Part shown: positions 53,607-63,632 of the stretch, one piece after another
Numbering within the stretch: the stretch's first letter is position 1
Layout: the number at the start of each line of letters is the position of its first letter
Origin: Asanoa sp. WMMD1127
GTDB taxonomy: Bacteria; Actinomycetota; Actinomycetes; Mycobacteriales; Micromonosporaceae
Direction of reading: 5' to 3'
NCBI RefSeq assembly: GCF_029626225.1
Contig: NZ_JARUBP010000001.1
Span: forward strand, 2,170,001 to 2,234,000
Length of the DNA stretch: 64,000 bases
The notes under the pieces: generated by a model
What the model was told of the DNA's origin: nothing
Seen by the model: the letters and a program-made list of their open reading frames with translations, nothing else
The model's database searches: none
Translations under genes and position numbers: made by a program

Positions 53607-55708
53607 AGCCCTTCCGCCACCGCCGCGGCGATCTTCAGCCAGGCGTCGCGGCTTTCCTTGCTGACACCGGCGTACCGGATGGGTTCGCCGGTGTCGATCA
53701 ACCGCTCGTAGGGCGCGAGCAGCACCGCCCGGGTGCGTGCCGCGAAGTGGCTCTCGATCGGCGGCAGGTCGATCTCGCGCCGGGACGGCGGCATCGAGAC
53801 CACGGTGACCGCCTGCCGGACCAGCCGGTGCCGGCCCGTCTGCTCCAGGTGGTCGAGCATGCGGGCGGCGGTCTCCGCGGAGTCGTTACGCGCTGACATC
53901 GTCACCACGAGCTGGTCCGTCGCGTCGATCGCGGCCTGCCAGTTCTGCGCGCGTACGTTGTTGCCGGTGTCCACGAAGATCAACTTGTAGAAGCGGCTGA
54001 CCACGTCCCGGATGTGCGCGAACGCGGCCGCGGTCAGCATCTCGCCCGCCGTGGCCGACTCGTCGGACGCGAGCACGTCGAACATGCCCTCGCCCTGCGC
54101 CCGCACGTACTGCGAGAGGTCGCCGACCCGCCCGTGCGCCCCACGGAACTGGGCCAGGTCGCGCATCAGGTCGCGCACCGTGCGGTTGTGGAAGTCCTGC
54201 TGGGCGCGCATGCCGAGGGTGCCCTGGGTCTCGTTGTTGTCCCAGGCCAGCACGTAGCCGCCGCGCTTCTGCCCGAACGTCATCGCCAGCAGCAGGATCG
54301 CCACCGTCTTGCCGGCGCCGCCCTTGGGGTTGACCACGGTGACCTGCCGCAGCCCACCGAAGTTGCGGCGGATGGTCTCGATGTCCTGGCGGCGCTCGCG
54401 CTCGTGCGCGCCGGGCGGCAGCTTGACCAGCCCGCTGCGGTTGAGCACGGCCCGCATGCCGGTCGTGGCGACCGGGTCCGCCGGGCGCAGCGCCCGGCGG
54501 CGGGCGAAGTCGTCGGCGGTCGGCACGGCGCCGTCCGGCGTCCACTCGGTGCGCGGGTTGGCGGTGGCGGGCGCCGTCGACGGCGCCGGCATCCGGTAGA
54601 CACCCTGCTGCGGCACCTCGACCACGCCCGGCGCGATCTCCTGCGGTTGCTGCTGGTGGACCGCGGAGATGTCCGGGGGGAGCGGGTGCTCGTGCGGCTC
54701 GTCGGCCGCCGGCGGCCCGGCGTCCGCCGGGCGGACCGGGGCCTGGCCGGCCGGCGGCGGTGGCGGGGCGTCCGGCGGGCGGACCGGGGCCTGGCCGGCG
54801 GGCGGTGGCGGCGCGGCCGGTTGGTCCGCCGTGCGGACCTGGGCCTGGCCGGCGGCGGGAGGTGCCGGCGGCCGCTGCGGCGGTTGCGCCCACGGCGTGC
54901 CGGCGACCTGGCCGTCACCGTTGCGCTGCATCGGCACGGCCGCCGTCTGCTGCGCCGGGCCGCGCTGCTCGGGCGGCGTGGCGGACTCTTGCTGTGCGGC
55001 TGGAACCGGCCCGCCGGCGGGGACCGACGCGGAGCCGGTAGCCGTCGACGCCGGTCCGGGGACTGGTGCTGGTGCCGGCGACATGGGCCGCCCGGGTGCG
55101 GTCGGTTGCTCGGCCTGCGGCGCCGCAGGTTGAGCGTGCGGTGCTGTGGGCTGGCCGTGGCCCTGGCCCGGGTGCGGCGCTGTCGGTTGGCCCTGCGGCC
55201 CGGTATGCGAGCCGGCCGGCTGACCTTGCCCTGGCCCCGCCTGCGGTGCGGTCGGTTGGGCGATCGGTCGTCCGTGGGCCGCGACCGTGGGCGGCGCCAC
55301 GGGCTGGCCGGGCGCGGGTGACGGCTGGCGGTTGGCCGGCGGGGGATAGGCGGGCCCGGGCTGTGGCGGGGCCGGCGGCCGATAGATGGGTGCGGCCGGT
55401 CCGCCGTGGGCCGGCGGGGCCGGCCGGCTCGTGGCCGGGGGCGGCGGGAAGCCGGCGGCCGGCGGTGACACGGGCGTGGCCATGCCGGGCCGGTTGATCG
55501 GCGGCGGCGCGGGCGGGGCCGGCACTCGGATCGGCGGGGGCGGCGGCGGCACCGGCGGCCCGCCGTGCACCGGGGCGCCGGGCTCGGCTGACGCCTGGTC
55601 GGCGGACCCGGGAGCGGGCTCCTCCGGCGGCCACGGCTGCTCGGCGCCCTCCCAGTGCGCCGCGCCGTTGCCGCTGGGCCGGTAGACCCGGTCCGAATCG
55701 TCAACCAC
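53603..55708 (-). CDS. MinD/ParA-type ATPase with long proline/glutamine-rich N-terminus (EspI-like)
   Basis: A 701-residue protein. About 370 residues at the N-terminus are almost only Pro, Ala, Gly, Gln and Thr, with repeats such as G-Q-A-P-V-R-P. The C-terminal ATPase has the deviant Walker A VNPKGGAGKTVA (about residue 460), AWDNNETQGTLG, and LIFVDTGNN. This is the layout of EspI, an ATPase of mycobacterial ESX-1 type VII secretion, though no ESX gene is in the window. GTG at 55708 has GGAGG 8 bases upstream; GTG 55723 is inside that site. Confidence 0.85.
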   Translation of the reverse strand: MVDDSDRVYRPSGNGAAHWEGAEQPWPPEEPAPGSADQASAEPGAPVHGGPPVPPPPPPIRVPAPPAPPPINRPGMATPVSPPAAGFPPPPATSRPAPPAHGGPAAPIYRPPAPPQPGPAYPPPANRQPSPAPGQPVAPPTVAAHGRPIAQPTAPQAGPGQGQPAGSHTGPQGQPTAPHPGQGHGQPTAPHAQPAAPQAEQPTAPGRPMSPAPAPVPGPASTATGSASVPAGGPVPAAQQESATPPEQRGPAQQTAAVPMQRNGDGQVAGTPWAQPPQRPPAPPAAGQAQVRTADQPAAPPPPAGQAPVRPPDAPPPPPAGQAPVRPADAGPPAADEPHEHPLPPDISAVHQQQPQEIAPGVVEVPQQGVYRMPAPSTAPATANPRTEWTPDGAVPTADDFARRRALRPADPVATTGMRAVLNRSGLVKLPPGAHERERRQDIETIRRNFGGLRQVTVVNPKGGAGKTVAILLLAMTFGQKRGGYVLAWDNNETQGTLGMRAQQDFHNRTVRDLMRDLAQFRGAHGRVGDLSQYVRAQGEGMFDVLASDESATAGEMLTAAAFAHIRDVVSRFYKLIFVDTGNNVRAQNWQAAIDATDQLVVTMSARNDSAETAARMLDHLEQTGRHRLVRQAVTVVSMPPSRREIDLPPIESHFAARTRAVLLAPYERLIDTGEPIRYAGVSKESRDAWLKIAAAVAEGL

Positions 55709-55785
55709 TCCGGTCACCTCCACGAACTGTGGTCACAGCGTCCCAAGCGTAAGGCGAGTGTGCGCGGGCGGTCGCCCGCGGGACA

Positions 55786-56721
55786 TCAGCCGGTGTGAAC
55801 GGCCCAGGCGCCGGGCTCGATCCACCACGATCGTTTGCGGGTGAGGGTGCCGGCGACACCGTCGTCGACGTACGGCACCTGCTCGTCCCTGGGCAGCACC
55901 GCCACCGCACGGCCGCGGGCCCGGCGCACCTCGACGCGTACCGTCGACCGGCCCAGCAGCGACCGCTTCACCACCGGCACCGCCACCGCGACCTCGATCT
56001 GCCCGGACGCCGGGTCGGCGCCGGTCAACAGCGGCAGCCCGTCCAGCGACGCGTAGCCGGCCGCGTTGCCGACCGCGCAGGCCAGCACCCCTTCGTCGCC
56101 GTCGGTCAGCACCGCGTCGTCGACCTCGACCCGGCCGCGCCAGGTGAGCAGCTGACCTTCGGTCTGGCCGCCGATCAGGGCGCCGTCGAGGGTGACCGAG
56201 CCGGCGTCGGTGCGCAGCAGGTCGAGCCGCCGCACCTGGCTGCCGAGCGCCGCCGTTGCGACCGCCTCCGGGGTGCGCGGCAGCCCGAGCTGCGCGACGA
56301 GGTCCTGGGACGCGGGGCCCATCGGGAGGACGGCCAGTGCCGGCAGGTCGGGCACGGTCCGGTTGGTGGGGAGGTCCGCGGGGCGGCGGCTGGGCGGTGG
56401 CGCGTACCGCCGGACCAGCCGGCGCACCACGTGCCGCAACTGGCTGTCCGTCGCGATGGCCACCACGAGCCTCGTCTTGGTGTCGCCGTCGGGCCAGGTC
56501 AGGCCGTCGTCGCGGGCCGGGCCGTCGAACCGGGCCAGGACCGCGTCGATGTCCTGGTCGGAGTGGGCGGTGACCGTGTCGACCCGGGCGCCGGCCGCGC
56601 CGAGGGCGTCGAGGCAGGCCCGCACCGGCGCCCGCAGGGTCTCCGTGGTCGCGCAACCGGAGTCACCACAGCAGGCCTCGCCGGCCCCTTCGGCCAGGGT
56701 CAGCAGCACCACGTCGTACAC
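55786..56721 (-). CDS. Conserved protein, possibly diacylglycerol kinase-like
   Basis: A 311-residue protein. The N-terminus has an unusual cysteine cluster (GEACCGDSGCATTE, about residues 13-26). The middle has RLVRRYAPPPSRRPADLP, then VPDLPALAVLPMGP. The C-terminal half is beta-rich (VEVDDAVLTDGDEGVLACAVGN, VRVEVRRARGRAVAVLP) and reminiscent of the second domain of diacylglycerol kinases, but I see no G-G-D-G-T motif. It should be treated as unknown. GTG at 56721 has GAGGAG 7 bases upstream. Divergent from purA with 117 bp between. Confidence 0.7.
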   Translation of the reverse strand: MYDVVLLTLAEGAGEACCGDSGCATTETLRAPVRACLDALGAAGARVDTVTAHSDQDIDAVLARFDGPARDDGLTWPDGDTKTRLVVAIATDSQLRHVVRRLVRRYAPPPSRRPADLPTNRTVPDLPALAVLPMGPASQDLVAQLGLPRTPEAVATAALGSQVRRLDLLRTDAGSVTLDGALIGGQTEGQLLTWRGRVEVDDAVLTDGDEGVLACAVGNAAGYASLDGLPLLTGADPASGQIEVAVAVPVVKRSLLGRSTVRVEVRRARGRAVAVLPRDEQVPYVDDGVAGTLTRKRSWWIEPGAWAVHTG

Positions 56722-56769
56722 GGTCGGTCTCCTCGCGCCCCAATCAAGTGTTGGGTCGTTTGTTGTTAG

Positions 56770-58137
<1,368 letters not shown>

Positions 58138-58148
58138 GATCGGACATC

Positions 58149-59393
58149 GTGCGCGTTCTTCTCATTGGTAGCGGTGGGCGTGAGCACGCCCTCGCCCTCG
58201 GTCTCGCGGCCTCGCCCGGTGTCACGCTGATCGCGGCGCCGGGCAACCCGGGCATCGCCCAGCTCGCCCAGGTGCAGCCGGTCGACCCGATGAACCCCGA
58301 CGCGGTCGCCGCGCTGGCCGTCGAGGTCGCGGCCGACCTGGTCGTCGTCGGCCCCGAGGCGCCGCTCGTCGCCGGTGTCGCCGACGCCGTGCGGGCCAAG
58401 GGCATCCCGTGCTTCGGTCCGACCGCGGCGGCCGCCGAGCTCGAGGGCTCCAAGACCTTCGCCAAGGAGGTCATGCACGCGGCCGGTGTGCCGACCGCCG
58501 GCTCGGTGTCCACCTCGGACCCTGGCGAGGTCGCCGCGGCGCTCGACCGGTTCGGCACGCCCTACGTGGTGAAGAACGACGGGCTGGCGGCGGGCAAGGG
58601 CGTCCTGGTCACCGACGACCGGGAAGCCGCGCTGGCGCACGCCGCCGATTGCGGCCGGGTGGTGATCGAGGAGTACCTCGAAGGCCCCGAGGTGTCGCTG
58701 TTCGTCGTCACCGACGGCGAGACCGCCGTGCCGCTGGTGCCGGCGCAGGACTTCAAGCGGATCGGCGAGGGCGACACCGGGCTCAACACCGGCGGGATGG
58801 GCGCGTACGCCCCGCTGCCGTGGGCGCCGGAGTCCCTGGTGCCCGACGTGCTCGACCAGGTGGTTCACCCGACGCTGGCCGAGATGCGGCGGCGGGGGCG
58901 GCCGTTCGCCGGGCTGCTCTACGTCGGGCTGGCGCTGACCCGTCGCGGGCCGCGGGTGATCGAGTTCAACGCGCGGTTCGGCGACCCCGAGACGCAGGTC
59001 GTGCTCGCGCTGCTGGAGACGCCGCTGGCCGGGCTGCTGCGGGCGGCGGCGACGGGCACGCTGGCGGCCGAGCCGCCGTTGCGCTGGCGGGCGGGCGCCG
59101 CGGTGACGGTGGTCATCGCGTCGGCCGGTTACCCGGAGTCGTCGCGGTCCGGCGACTTGATCACCGGGGCCGACGGCGCGGGATTCATCCACGCGGGCAC
59201 GGCCCGGGGGGCCGACGGTGCGCTCGTGACGGCCGGCGGCCGGGTGCTGAGCGCGACGGCCACGGGGGCCGACCTGGCCGCGGCTCGCGACGCCGCGTAC
59301 GCCCTGGTCGATCGGGTCTCGATGGCCGGCGCGGTGGTGCGGCGCGACATCGCGCTGGCCGCGGTCGAGGGCCGGATCGAGGTTCCCGACTAG
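58149..59393 (+). CDS. purD: Phosphoribosylamine-glycine ligase (GAR synthetase)
   Basis: A 414-residue ATP-grasp enzyme for the second step of purine synthesis. [14 protein letters not shown] opens it, [13 protein letters not shown] is the ATP-grasp loop, [14 protein letters not shown] the family signature, and [12 protein letters not shown] the metal-binding motif. Start GTG at 58149, with no strong ribosome site, coupled to purA by an 11-bp gap. Residues are complete; no frameshift. Confidence 0.97.
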   Translation: MRVLLIGSGGREHALALGLAASPGVTLIAAPGNPGIAQLAQVQPVDPMNPDAVAALAVEVAADLVVVGPEAPLVAGVADAVRAKGIPCFGPTAAAAELEGSKTFAKEVMHAAGVPTAGSVSTSDPGEVAAALDRFGTPYVVKNDGLAAGKGVLVTDDREAALAHAADCGRVVIEEYLEGPEVSLFVVTDGETAVPLVPAQDFKRIGEGDTGLNTGGMGAYAPLPWAPESLVPDVLDQVVHPTLAEMRRRGRPFAGLLYVGLALTRRGPRVIEFNARFGDPETQVVLALLETPLAGLLRAAATGTLAAEPPLRWRAGAAVTVVIASAGYPESSRSGDLITGADGAGFIHAGTARGADGALVTAGGRVLSATATGADLAAARDAAYALVDRVSMAGAVVRRDIALAAVEGRIEVPD

Positions 59394-59474
59394 GGGGTGT
59401 CGTCGGGAACGCGACGGTGACGCGGCACGAAAGCGGGATTCGCCCGGCTCGATCGGTTCCTAACGTGGTCTCCC

Positions 59475-60071
59475 ATGAGGACCTTCCGGACCCCGCTTCT
59501 CGTGGTTGCCGCCGCCGCGGCAGCGCTGTTGTCGGCCTGTGGCGACGGCAACGGCGCCAACCTGGGGTCGGGCACACCGTCGCCCGGCGCTTCCTATGAG
59601 ATCGGCGACGACACGCTCACCGACGCCGACGTGCGCCCGAGCCCTTCGGCGACGCCGTCGGCGACCGGTGACTCGGGCAACTCCGGTGGCGACAACAACG
59701 GCGGCGGCGAGCAGCGGCAGGATCCGTGGATCCAGTACTTCAAGGTCAAGCAGACCCCGAAGTGCCCGTCCGGCGACTGGCCCAACGGGCGCGAGGTCGT
59801 CGTCGAGTGGAAGGTGACCGGCACCGACAAGGTCACGCTCTCCGTCGACGGGCCGGGCGTCTACGGCACCTACGGCGCGGCGGGCTCGCAGGAGCTGTCG
59901 TTCCCGTGCGGTGACTGGGGCCCGGGCGAGACCGCGAAGCACACCTACCAGCTGGCCACGGTCGGTGGTGGCCCCGTGGCGAAGAAGACCATCACGGCGA
60001 CGGCTACGGTCAGCGGGGGTCCCACCAGCCCGCCGTCCTCGGGACCCGAGGCGGCGCCCGACGCACCCTGA
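59475..60071 (+). CDS. Secreted lipoprotein, unknown
   Basis: A 198-residue protein. The signal peptide ends in the lipobox LLSAC (Cys22 acylated). A Gly/Ser/Asn-rich linker (about residues 55-75) is followed by a single beta-sandwich-like domain (WIQYFKVKQTPKCPSGDW, VVEWKVTGTDKVTLSVDGPG, two cysteines) and a Pro/Ser tail. Such Ig-like domains with W-K-V-T-G-T-D are common in actinobacterial lipoproteins with no assigned role. ATG at 59475 follows TAACGT by 7 bases, possibly leaderless. Confidence 0.82.
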   Translation: MRTFRTPLLVVAAAAAALLSACGDGNGANLGSGTPSPGASYEIGDDTLTDADVRPSPSATPSATGDSGNSGGDNNGGGEQRQDPWIQYFKVKQTPKCPSGDWPNGREVVVEWKVTGTDKVTLSVDGPGVYGTYGAAGSQELSFPCGDWGPGETAKHTYQLATVGGGPVAKKTITATATVSGGPTSPPSSGPEAAPDAP

Positions 60072-60081
60072 GGTCGCCCGC

Positions 60082-60936
60082 ATGCCGGAAGGTCACACGA
60101 TTCATCGGTTGGCGGCCCGGCATCGCTCGCTCTTCGCCGGCCAGCGGGTCGCGCTGAGCAGTCCACAGGGGCGCTTCGCGGAGGGCGCGGCGCTCCTGTC
60201 CGGGACGGTGTTGGCGTCGGCCGAGGCCTGTGGGAAGCATCTGCTGCACCACTACGCGTCGGGTTTGACGGTGCACGTGCATCTCGGGCTCTACGGGCAG
60301 GTGACCGACGGCGTGGGGGCGCCGCCACCGCCGGTCGGGCAGATCCGGATGCGGATGGTGGGCGGCGGGCATTGGCTCGACCTGCGCGGCCCGACGGACT
60401 GCTCGGTGCTCTCGCCGCCGGAGGTTCGTGCCTTGCGGGCCCGGCTCGGCGCGGACCCGCTGCGTCCGGACGCCGATCCGTCGGCCGCGATCGCCCGGAT
60501 CTCGCGCAGCAACGCCCCGATCGCGGCGCTGCTGCTCGACCAGTCGATCTTCGCCGGCGTCGGCCTGGTGTACGCGAGTGAGGCGCTCTTCCGGGCGGCG
60601 ATCGGCCCGACCCGGCCGGGGCGGTCGCTCTCGGCCGAGCAGATCGGAGCACTCTGGACCGACCTGCGCGGGTTGATGGCCGAGGGCGTGACGCGGGGCC
60701 GGATCGACACGGTGCACAGCGCGCACCTGCCGGAGGCGATGGGCCGCGCGCCCCGCGTCGACCGGCACGGCGGCGAGGTCTACGTCTACCGGCGGACCGG
60801 CCAACCGTGCCTGATCTGCGGCACCCCGGTCGCCCGGGCCGGGTTGGCCGGGCGGAACTCCTATTGGTGCCCGACGTGTCAGGCGTCGGGGTCGCGCAGG
60901 CCGACGCAGTCCAGGGCCCAGAAGGGCTCGGCGTAG
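60082..60936 (+). CDS. Nei/Fpg-type DNA glycosylase/AP lyase
   Basis: A 284-residue base-excision repair enzyme. MPEGHTIHR gives the catalytic Pro2 and Glu3. The beta-elimination lysine is in CGKHLLHH. The helix-two-turn-helix region reads DQSIFAGVGLVYASEALF, and the zinc finger is CLICGTPVARAGLAG ending in SYWCPTC. MPEGHT favours the Nei2-like group, which removes oxidised pyrimidines, over Fpg. Its last 58 bases, after the zinc finger, overlap the convergent GNAT gene. Confidence 0.93.
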   Translation: MPEGHTIHRLAARHRSLFAGQRVALSSPQGRFAEGAALLSGTVLASAEACGKHLLHHYASGLTVHVHLGLYGQVTDGVGAPPPPVGQIRMRMVGGGHWLDLRGPTDCSVLSPPEVRALRARLGADPLRPDADPSAAIARISRSNAPIAALLLDQSIFAGVGLVYASEALFRAAIGPTRPGRSLSAEQIGALWTDLRGLMAEGVTRGRIDTVHSAHLPEAMGRAPRVDRHGGEVYVYRRTGQPCLICGTPVARAGLAGRNSYWCPTCQASGSRRPTQSRAQKGSA

Positions 60937-61427
60937 ACGAGGGTGCCGGTCATCCAGGGTTCGTAGGCGCTGAGCGTGACCACCTGGAACGCGGCGTCGG
61001 GGATGCGCAGGCTGGGCTTGCGCAAGCCGAGCGGTTCGCCCGGGTGGAAGCCGCGCTCGCGGTAGTAGGCGGGGTCGCCCTCCAGGAACAGCAGCGGAGC
61101 GCCGGCCTTGTCGGCCTCTTCGATCGCGCGGGCGACCAGCAGCGTCCCGATGCCGCGCCGCTGGTGTGGCGGGAGGACGCCGAGCGGGGAGAGCACCAGC
61201 ACGTCGACCAGCTTCCGGGGCGCGTCGAGCCAGGAGGCGGTGAGCATGACATGGCCGACGACCTCGCCGTCGACCTCCGCCACCCAGCCGCGCGCCGGGT
61301 AGGCCGCCGGGTGCTGTCGTAGCGCGGTGACGAGCCGTGGAACCAGCTCGTCTCCGAAGGCGGCGGCGTGGATGCGGTGCACGGCCGCGGCGTCGTCGGC
61401 GGTCTCTTCCCGGATGGAGAGGGTCAA
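60879..61427 (-). CDS. GNAT-family N-acetyltransferase
   Basis: A 182-residue acetyltransferase. The acetyl-CoA loop is PPHQRRGIGTLLVARAIEEA, preceded by VVGHVMLTASWLD and VDVLVLSPLGVLP, and followed by the F-L-E-G-D-P-x-Y-Y-x-R-x-G-F motif of the YhbS-like subgroup. Start TTG at 61427 with AGGA 6 bases upstream; no ATG or GTG is near, so this start is likely. The C-terminal 19 codons overlap the end of the glycosylase gene on the other strand. Confidence 0.88.
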   Translation of the reverse strand: MTLSIREETADDAAAVHRIHAAAFGDELVPRLVTALRQHPAAYPARGWVAEVDGEVVGHVMLTASWLDAPRKLVDVLVLSPLGVLPPHQRRGIGTLLVARAIEEADKAGAPLLFLEGDPAYYRERGFHPGEPLGLRKPSLRIPDAAFQVVTLSAYEPWMTGTLVYAEPFWALDCVGLRDPDA

Positions 61428-61531
61428 GGTGGGTCCTGTCTGGTCGGGGGCGGGGCGGCACTCAGTGTGCCGAAGACCGCGGTCGGACGCCTCGACTTTT
61501 TCCTGGCGGGCAGGCCGTTGCCGGCCTTCTG

Positions 61532-62737
61532 CTAGCCGCGCGGTTTGCGGAGCAGGTCGCTGGTCGCGCTCAGCAGGAGCGCGAGCGCGGCGGCGCCCAA
61601 TGCGCTCCACATGACGCCGGTGAGGCTGTGCGGCGCGATGAACTCCGCCACCACGACCAGGGCGGCGATCGCGATCCAGACCGGCGCCGACGCCCATCTG
61701 GTCGCGGTGGCGACGCGGTCGTTGACCAGCACGAAGACGACGGCATAGAGGGCGCCGGTCGCCGCGAAGATCGGAGCGTAGCGGCCCAGGTGGGTGTAGT
61801 CCGCGCCGCCGGCCAGGGCGAACGCGAACCCGCCGGCCACCGCGGACGCCGCCACGAGGACGGCGCCGCATTTCGCCACTAGTAGGAGCGCCTTGCGCAG
61901 GGCGCGGCGACTGCCCTGCGCCAGCCGGGGCAGGGCGAGCACGGTGACCACCTGCGGGGCCCACAGAGCGCCCTTGGTGAGGACGGTGCCGACGGAGTAC
62001 GCCCCGGACGCGTCGGGCGTGAGCAGGTGCCGGGCGAGCAGGAGATCGGCGTACGAGGCGACCAGCATCGCCAGCGTCGCCGAGAACGCGGTAAGCACCT
62101 CGCGCGCCCGGATCGGATCGGCGACGTGCGGCTTTCGGCTGCGGCTGAGCACCCACAGCGCCGGCGGCACCAGCCAGGCCACGATCGCACCGGTGACCAG
62201 CGACGCGGTCAGGCCGGCGCCGGCGACCAGGCCGGCGATGAGACCGGCGTAGCGACCGACCGCGAGCACCGCCATGCCGGCCGCGAGCCGGAGGAAGCGC
62301 TGGTCGCCCTGCAGCTCGCCGAGCCAGCGGCCGGCCAGCACGGTGGGCACGGTGGCCAGCGCCGCCAGCAGCGTGTAAATGGCCGGCAGGTCGAAGAGCG
62401 GCACGAGTACGGGCGCCAGGATCAGCAGCGCGCCCCCGCCGACGACCGTGGTCGCGAGGCTGATCCCGGCCGTTCGGCCGGCCCCGTTGCGGGCCCGGTG
62501 CACCGCGATCGCGATCTGCAGGCCGAGGCCCGGCACCGAGGCGATCGCGGTCAGGCCGAGCACGGTGGCCAGCGCGCTCAGGTCGGCGCTGCTGAGCTGG
62601 CGGGCGCCGATGACCGGCACGAGGTAGCCGAGCGCGTTGGTCAGCGCGCCGGCGATGGCGACCGCCGCGCCGGCGGTGGCGATCCGCCGGCTGCGCGCTG
62701 AGGACTTGGTGGCCGGTTGGCGGGTCAGGGCAGACAT
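61532..62737 (-). CDS. Polysaccharide flippase-like membrane protein (MOP superfamily)
   Basis: A 401-residue protein with about 12 membrane segments, resembling Wzx/MurJ-type exporters: VIGARQLSSADLSALATVL near the start, GRWLGELQGDQRFLRLA after segment four, and SYADLLLARHLL with ASGAYSVGTVL in the middle. It should move a lipid-linked glycan across the membrane. No glycosyltransferase is adjacent in the window. ATG at 62737; ribosome site weak. Confidence 0.83.
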   Translation of the reverse strand: MSALTRQPATKSSARSRRIATAGAAVAIAGALTNALGYLVPVIGARQLSSADLSALATVLGLTAIASVPGLGLQIAIAVHRARNGAGRTAGISLATTVVGGGALLILAPVLVPLFDLPAIYTLLAALATVPTVLAGRWLGELQGDQRFLRLAAGMAVLAVGRYAGLIAGLVAGAGLTASLVTGAIVAWLVPPALWVLSRSRKPHVADPIRAREVLTAFSATLAMLVASYADLLLARHLLTPDASGAYSVGTVLTKGALWAPQVVTVLALPRLAQGSRRALRKALLLVAKCGAVLVAASAVAGGFAFALAGGADYTHLGRYAPIFAATGALYAVVFVLVNDRVATATRWASAPVWIAIAALVVVAEFIAPHSLTGVMWSALGAAALALLLSATSDLLRKPRG

Positions 62738-62905
62738 GACGTCGTGCAGCCTAAGGCCCCCGGGTGGGCGTACCGCGTCGTTATCAAATCGTGACACGTC
62801 AATGTGTGTGTTACGGAGAGTCCTGTCGATGGAGTTGTTTGTCGTTTTTGCTCGGCTTTGCCGGCCGGTTGCTGCTCGCGGCGGGTGTTGGAAGCGCGGC
62901 GCGCT

Positions 62906-62987
62906 GGTTACCGCACGGTAACCGGCATCTTGTGACCTCGGTCGCACGGGAGCACCATCGGTCCGTTCCGGTTACCAGCGAGTAACA
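62906..62987. promoter_or_regulatory. Two operator-like inverted repeats before the DUF6230 gene
   Basis: GGTTAC-CGCACG-GTAACC (62906-62923) and GGTTAC-CAGCGA-GTAACA (62970-62987), centres 64 bp apart, the second 15 bp before the GTG. Arms and 6-base spacing equal the site at 6597-6614. Two sites suggest cooperative repression or control of both divergent promoters. The rest of the 265-bp gap holds no gene I can support. Confidence 0.65.
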
Positions 62988-63002
62988 CGCCGAGGAGGAA
63001 CC

Positions 63003-63632
63003 GTGTCGGAACCCCATCACATCGTGCGGGGCAGGACCCGCTGGCGGCGGTTCGCCGCACTCACCCTGCCGGCCGTCGCGGCCGCCGGGTTCATCGTCTT
63101 CGGCATGGCCAACGGCGCCATCGCCGCGTCGTTCGCCGTCTCCGGCCAGACCTTCAAGGTCTCGGCGGATCGGCTGGTGGGCAACGGCTTCGTCCAGTAC
63201 GGCAGCGTCGCCAGGGACGCCGAGGGCAACGACCACCCGGTGGCGGTGTCGGGCATCAACCGCGCGACGCTGACCAACCTGTGCCAGTCGGTGAAGGTGC
63301 CCGGCATGCCGGTCGTGCTGACCATCAACGCCGGCGGCAACGGCAAGCCCGCGACCGCCGTCAACATGCTCATCGACATGACCGAGCTGCGCGGCGACGC
63401 CACGTTCACCAACATCGAGATCGGCCGCGACGCCGGCACGTTGAACAAGGCCAACTCGAAGGGCCAGCCGGGTTCGTTCGGACAGCAGGCCGACAAGGTC
63501 GTCATCAACAACCTGAAGCAGGTCGCCTGGTCGACCTCGGCTGGCACGTTCACGCTCAACGGCCTGCGCATGAAGGTCAACGTTGGCGCCGACGCCAAGG
63601 AATGTTTCGAGGATGAGCAGCAGCAGCCGTAG
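63003..63632 (+). CDS. DUF6230 family secreted/membrane protein
   Basis: A 209-residue protein. Basic N-terminus (RGRTRWRRF), one hydrophobic segment (ALTLPAVAAAGFIVFGMANG) and then ASFAVSGQTFKVSADRLVGNGF, the typical DUF6230 start, with a beta-rich external domain containing two cysteines (LCQS, KECFE). GTG at 63003 has GAGGAGG 4-5 bases upstream. It overlaps the DUF6114 gene by 20 bases. Both families are known only by sequence; they almost always occur together in actinobacteria, to my knowledge. Confidence 0.88.
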   Translation: MSEPHHIVRGRTRWRRFAALTLPAVAAAGFIVFGMANGAIAASFAVSGQTFKVSADRLVGNGFVQYGSVARDAEGNDHPVAVSGINRATLTNLCQSVKVPGMPVVLTINAGGNGKPATAVNMLIDMTELRGDATFTNIEIGRDAGTLNKANSKGQPGSFGQQADKVVINNLKQVAWSTSAGTFTLNGLRMKVNVGADAKECFEDEQQQP

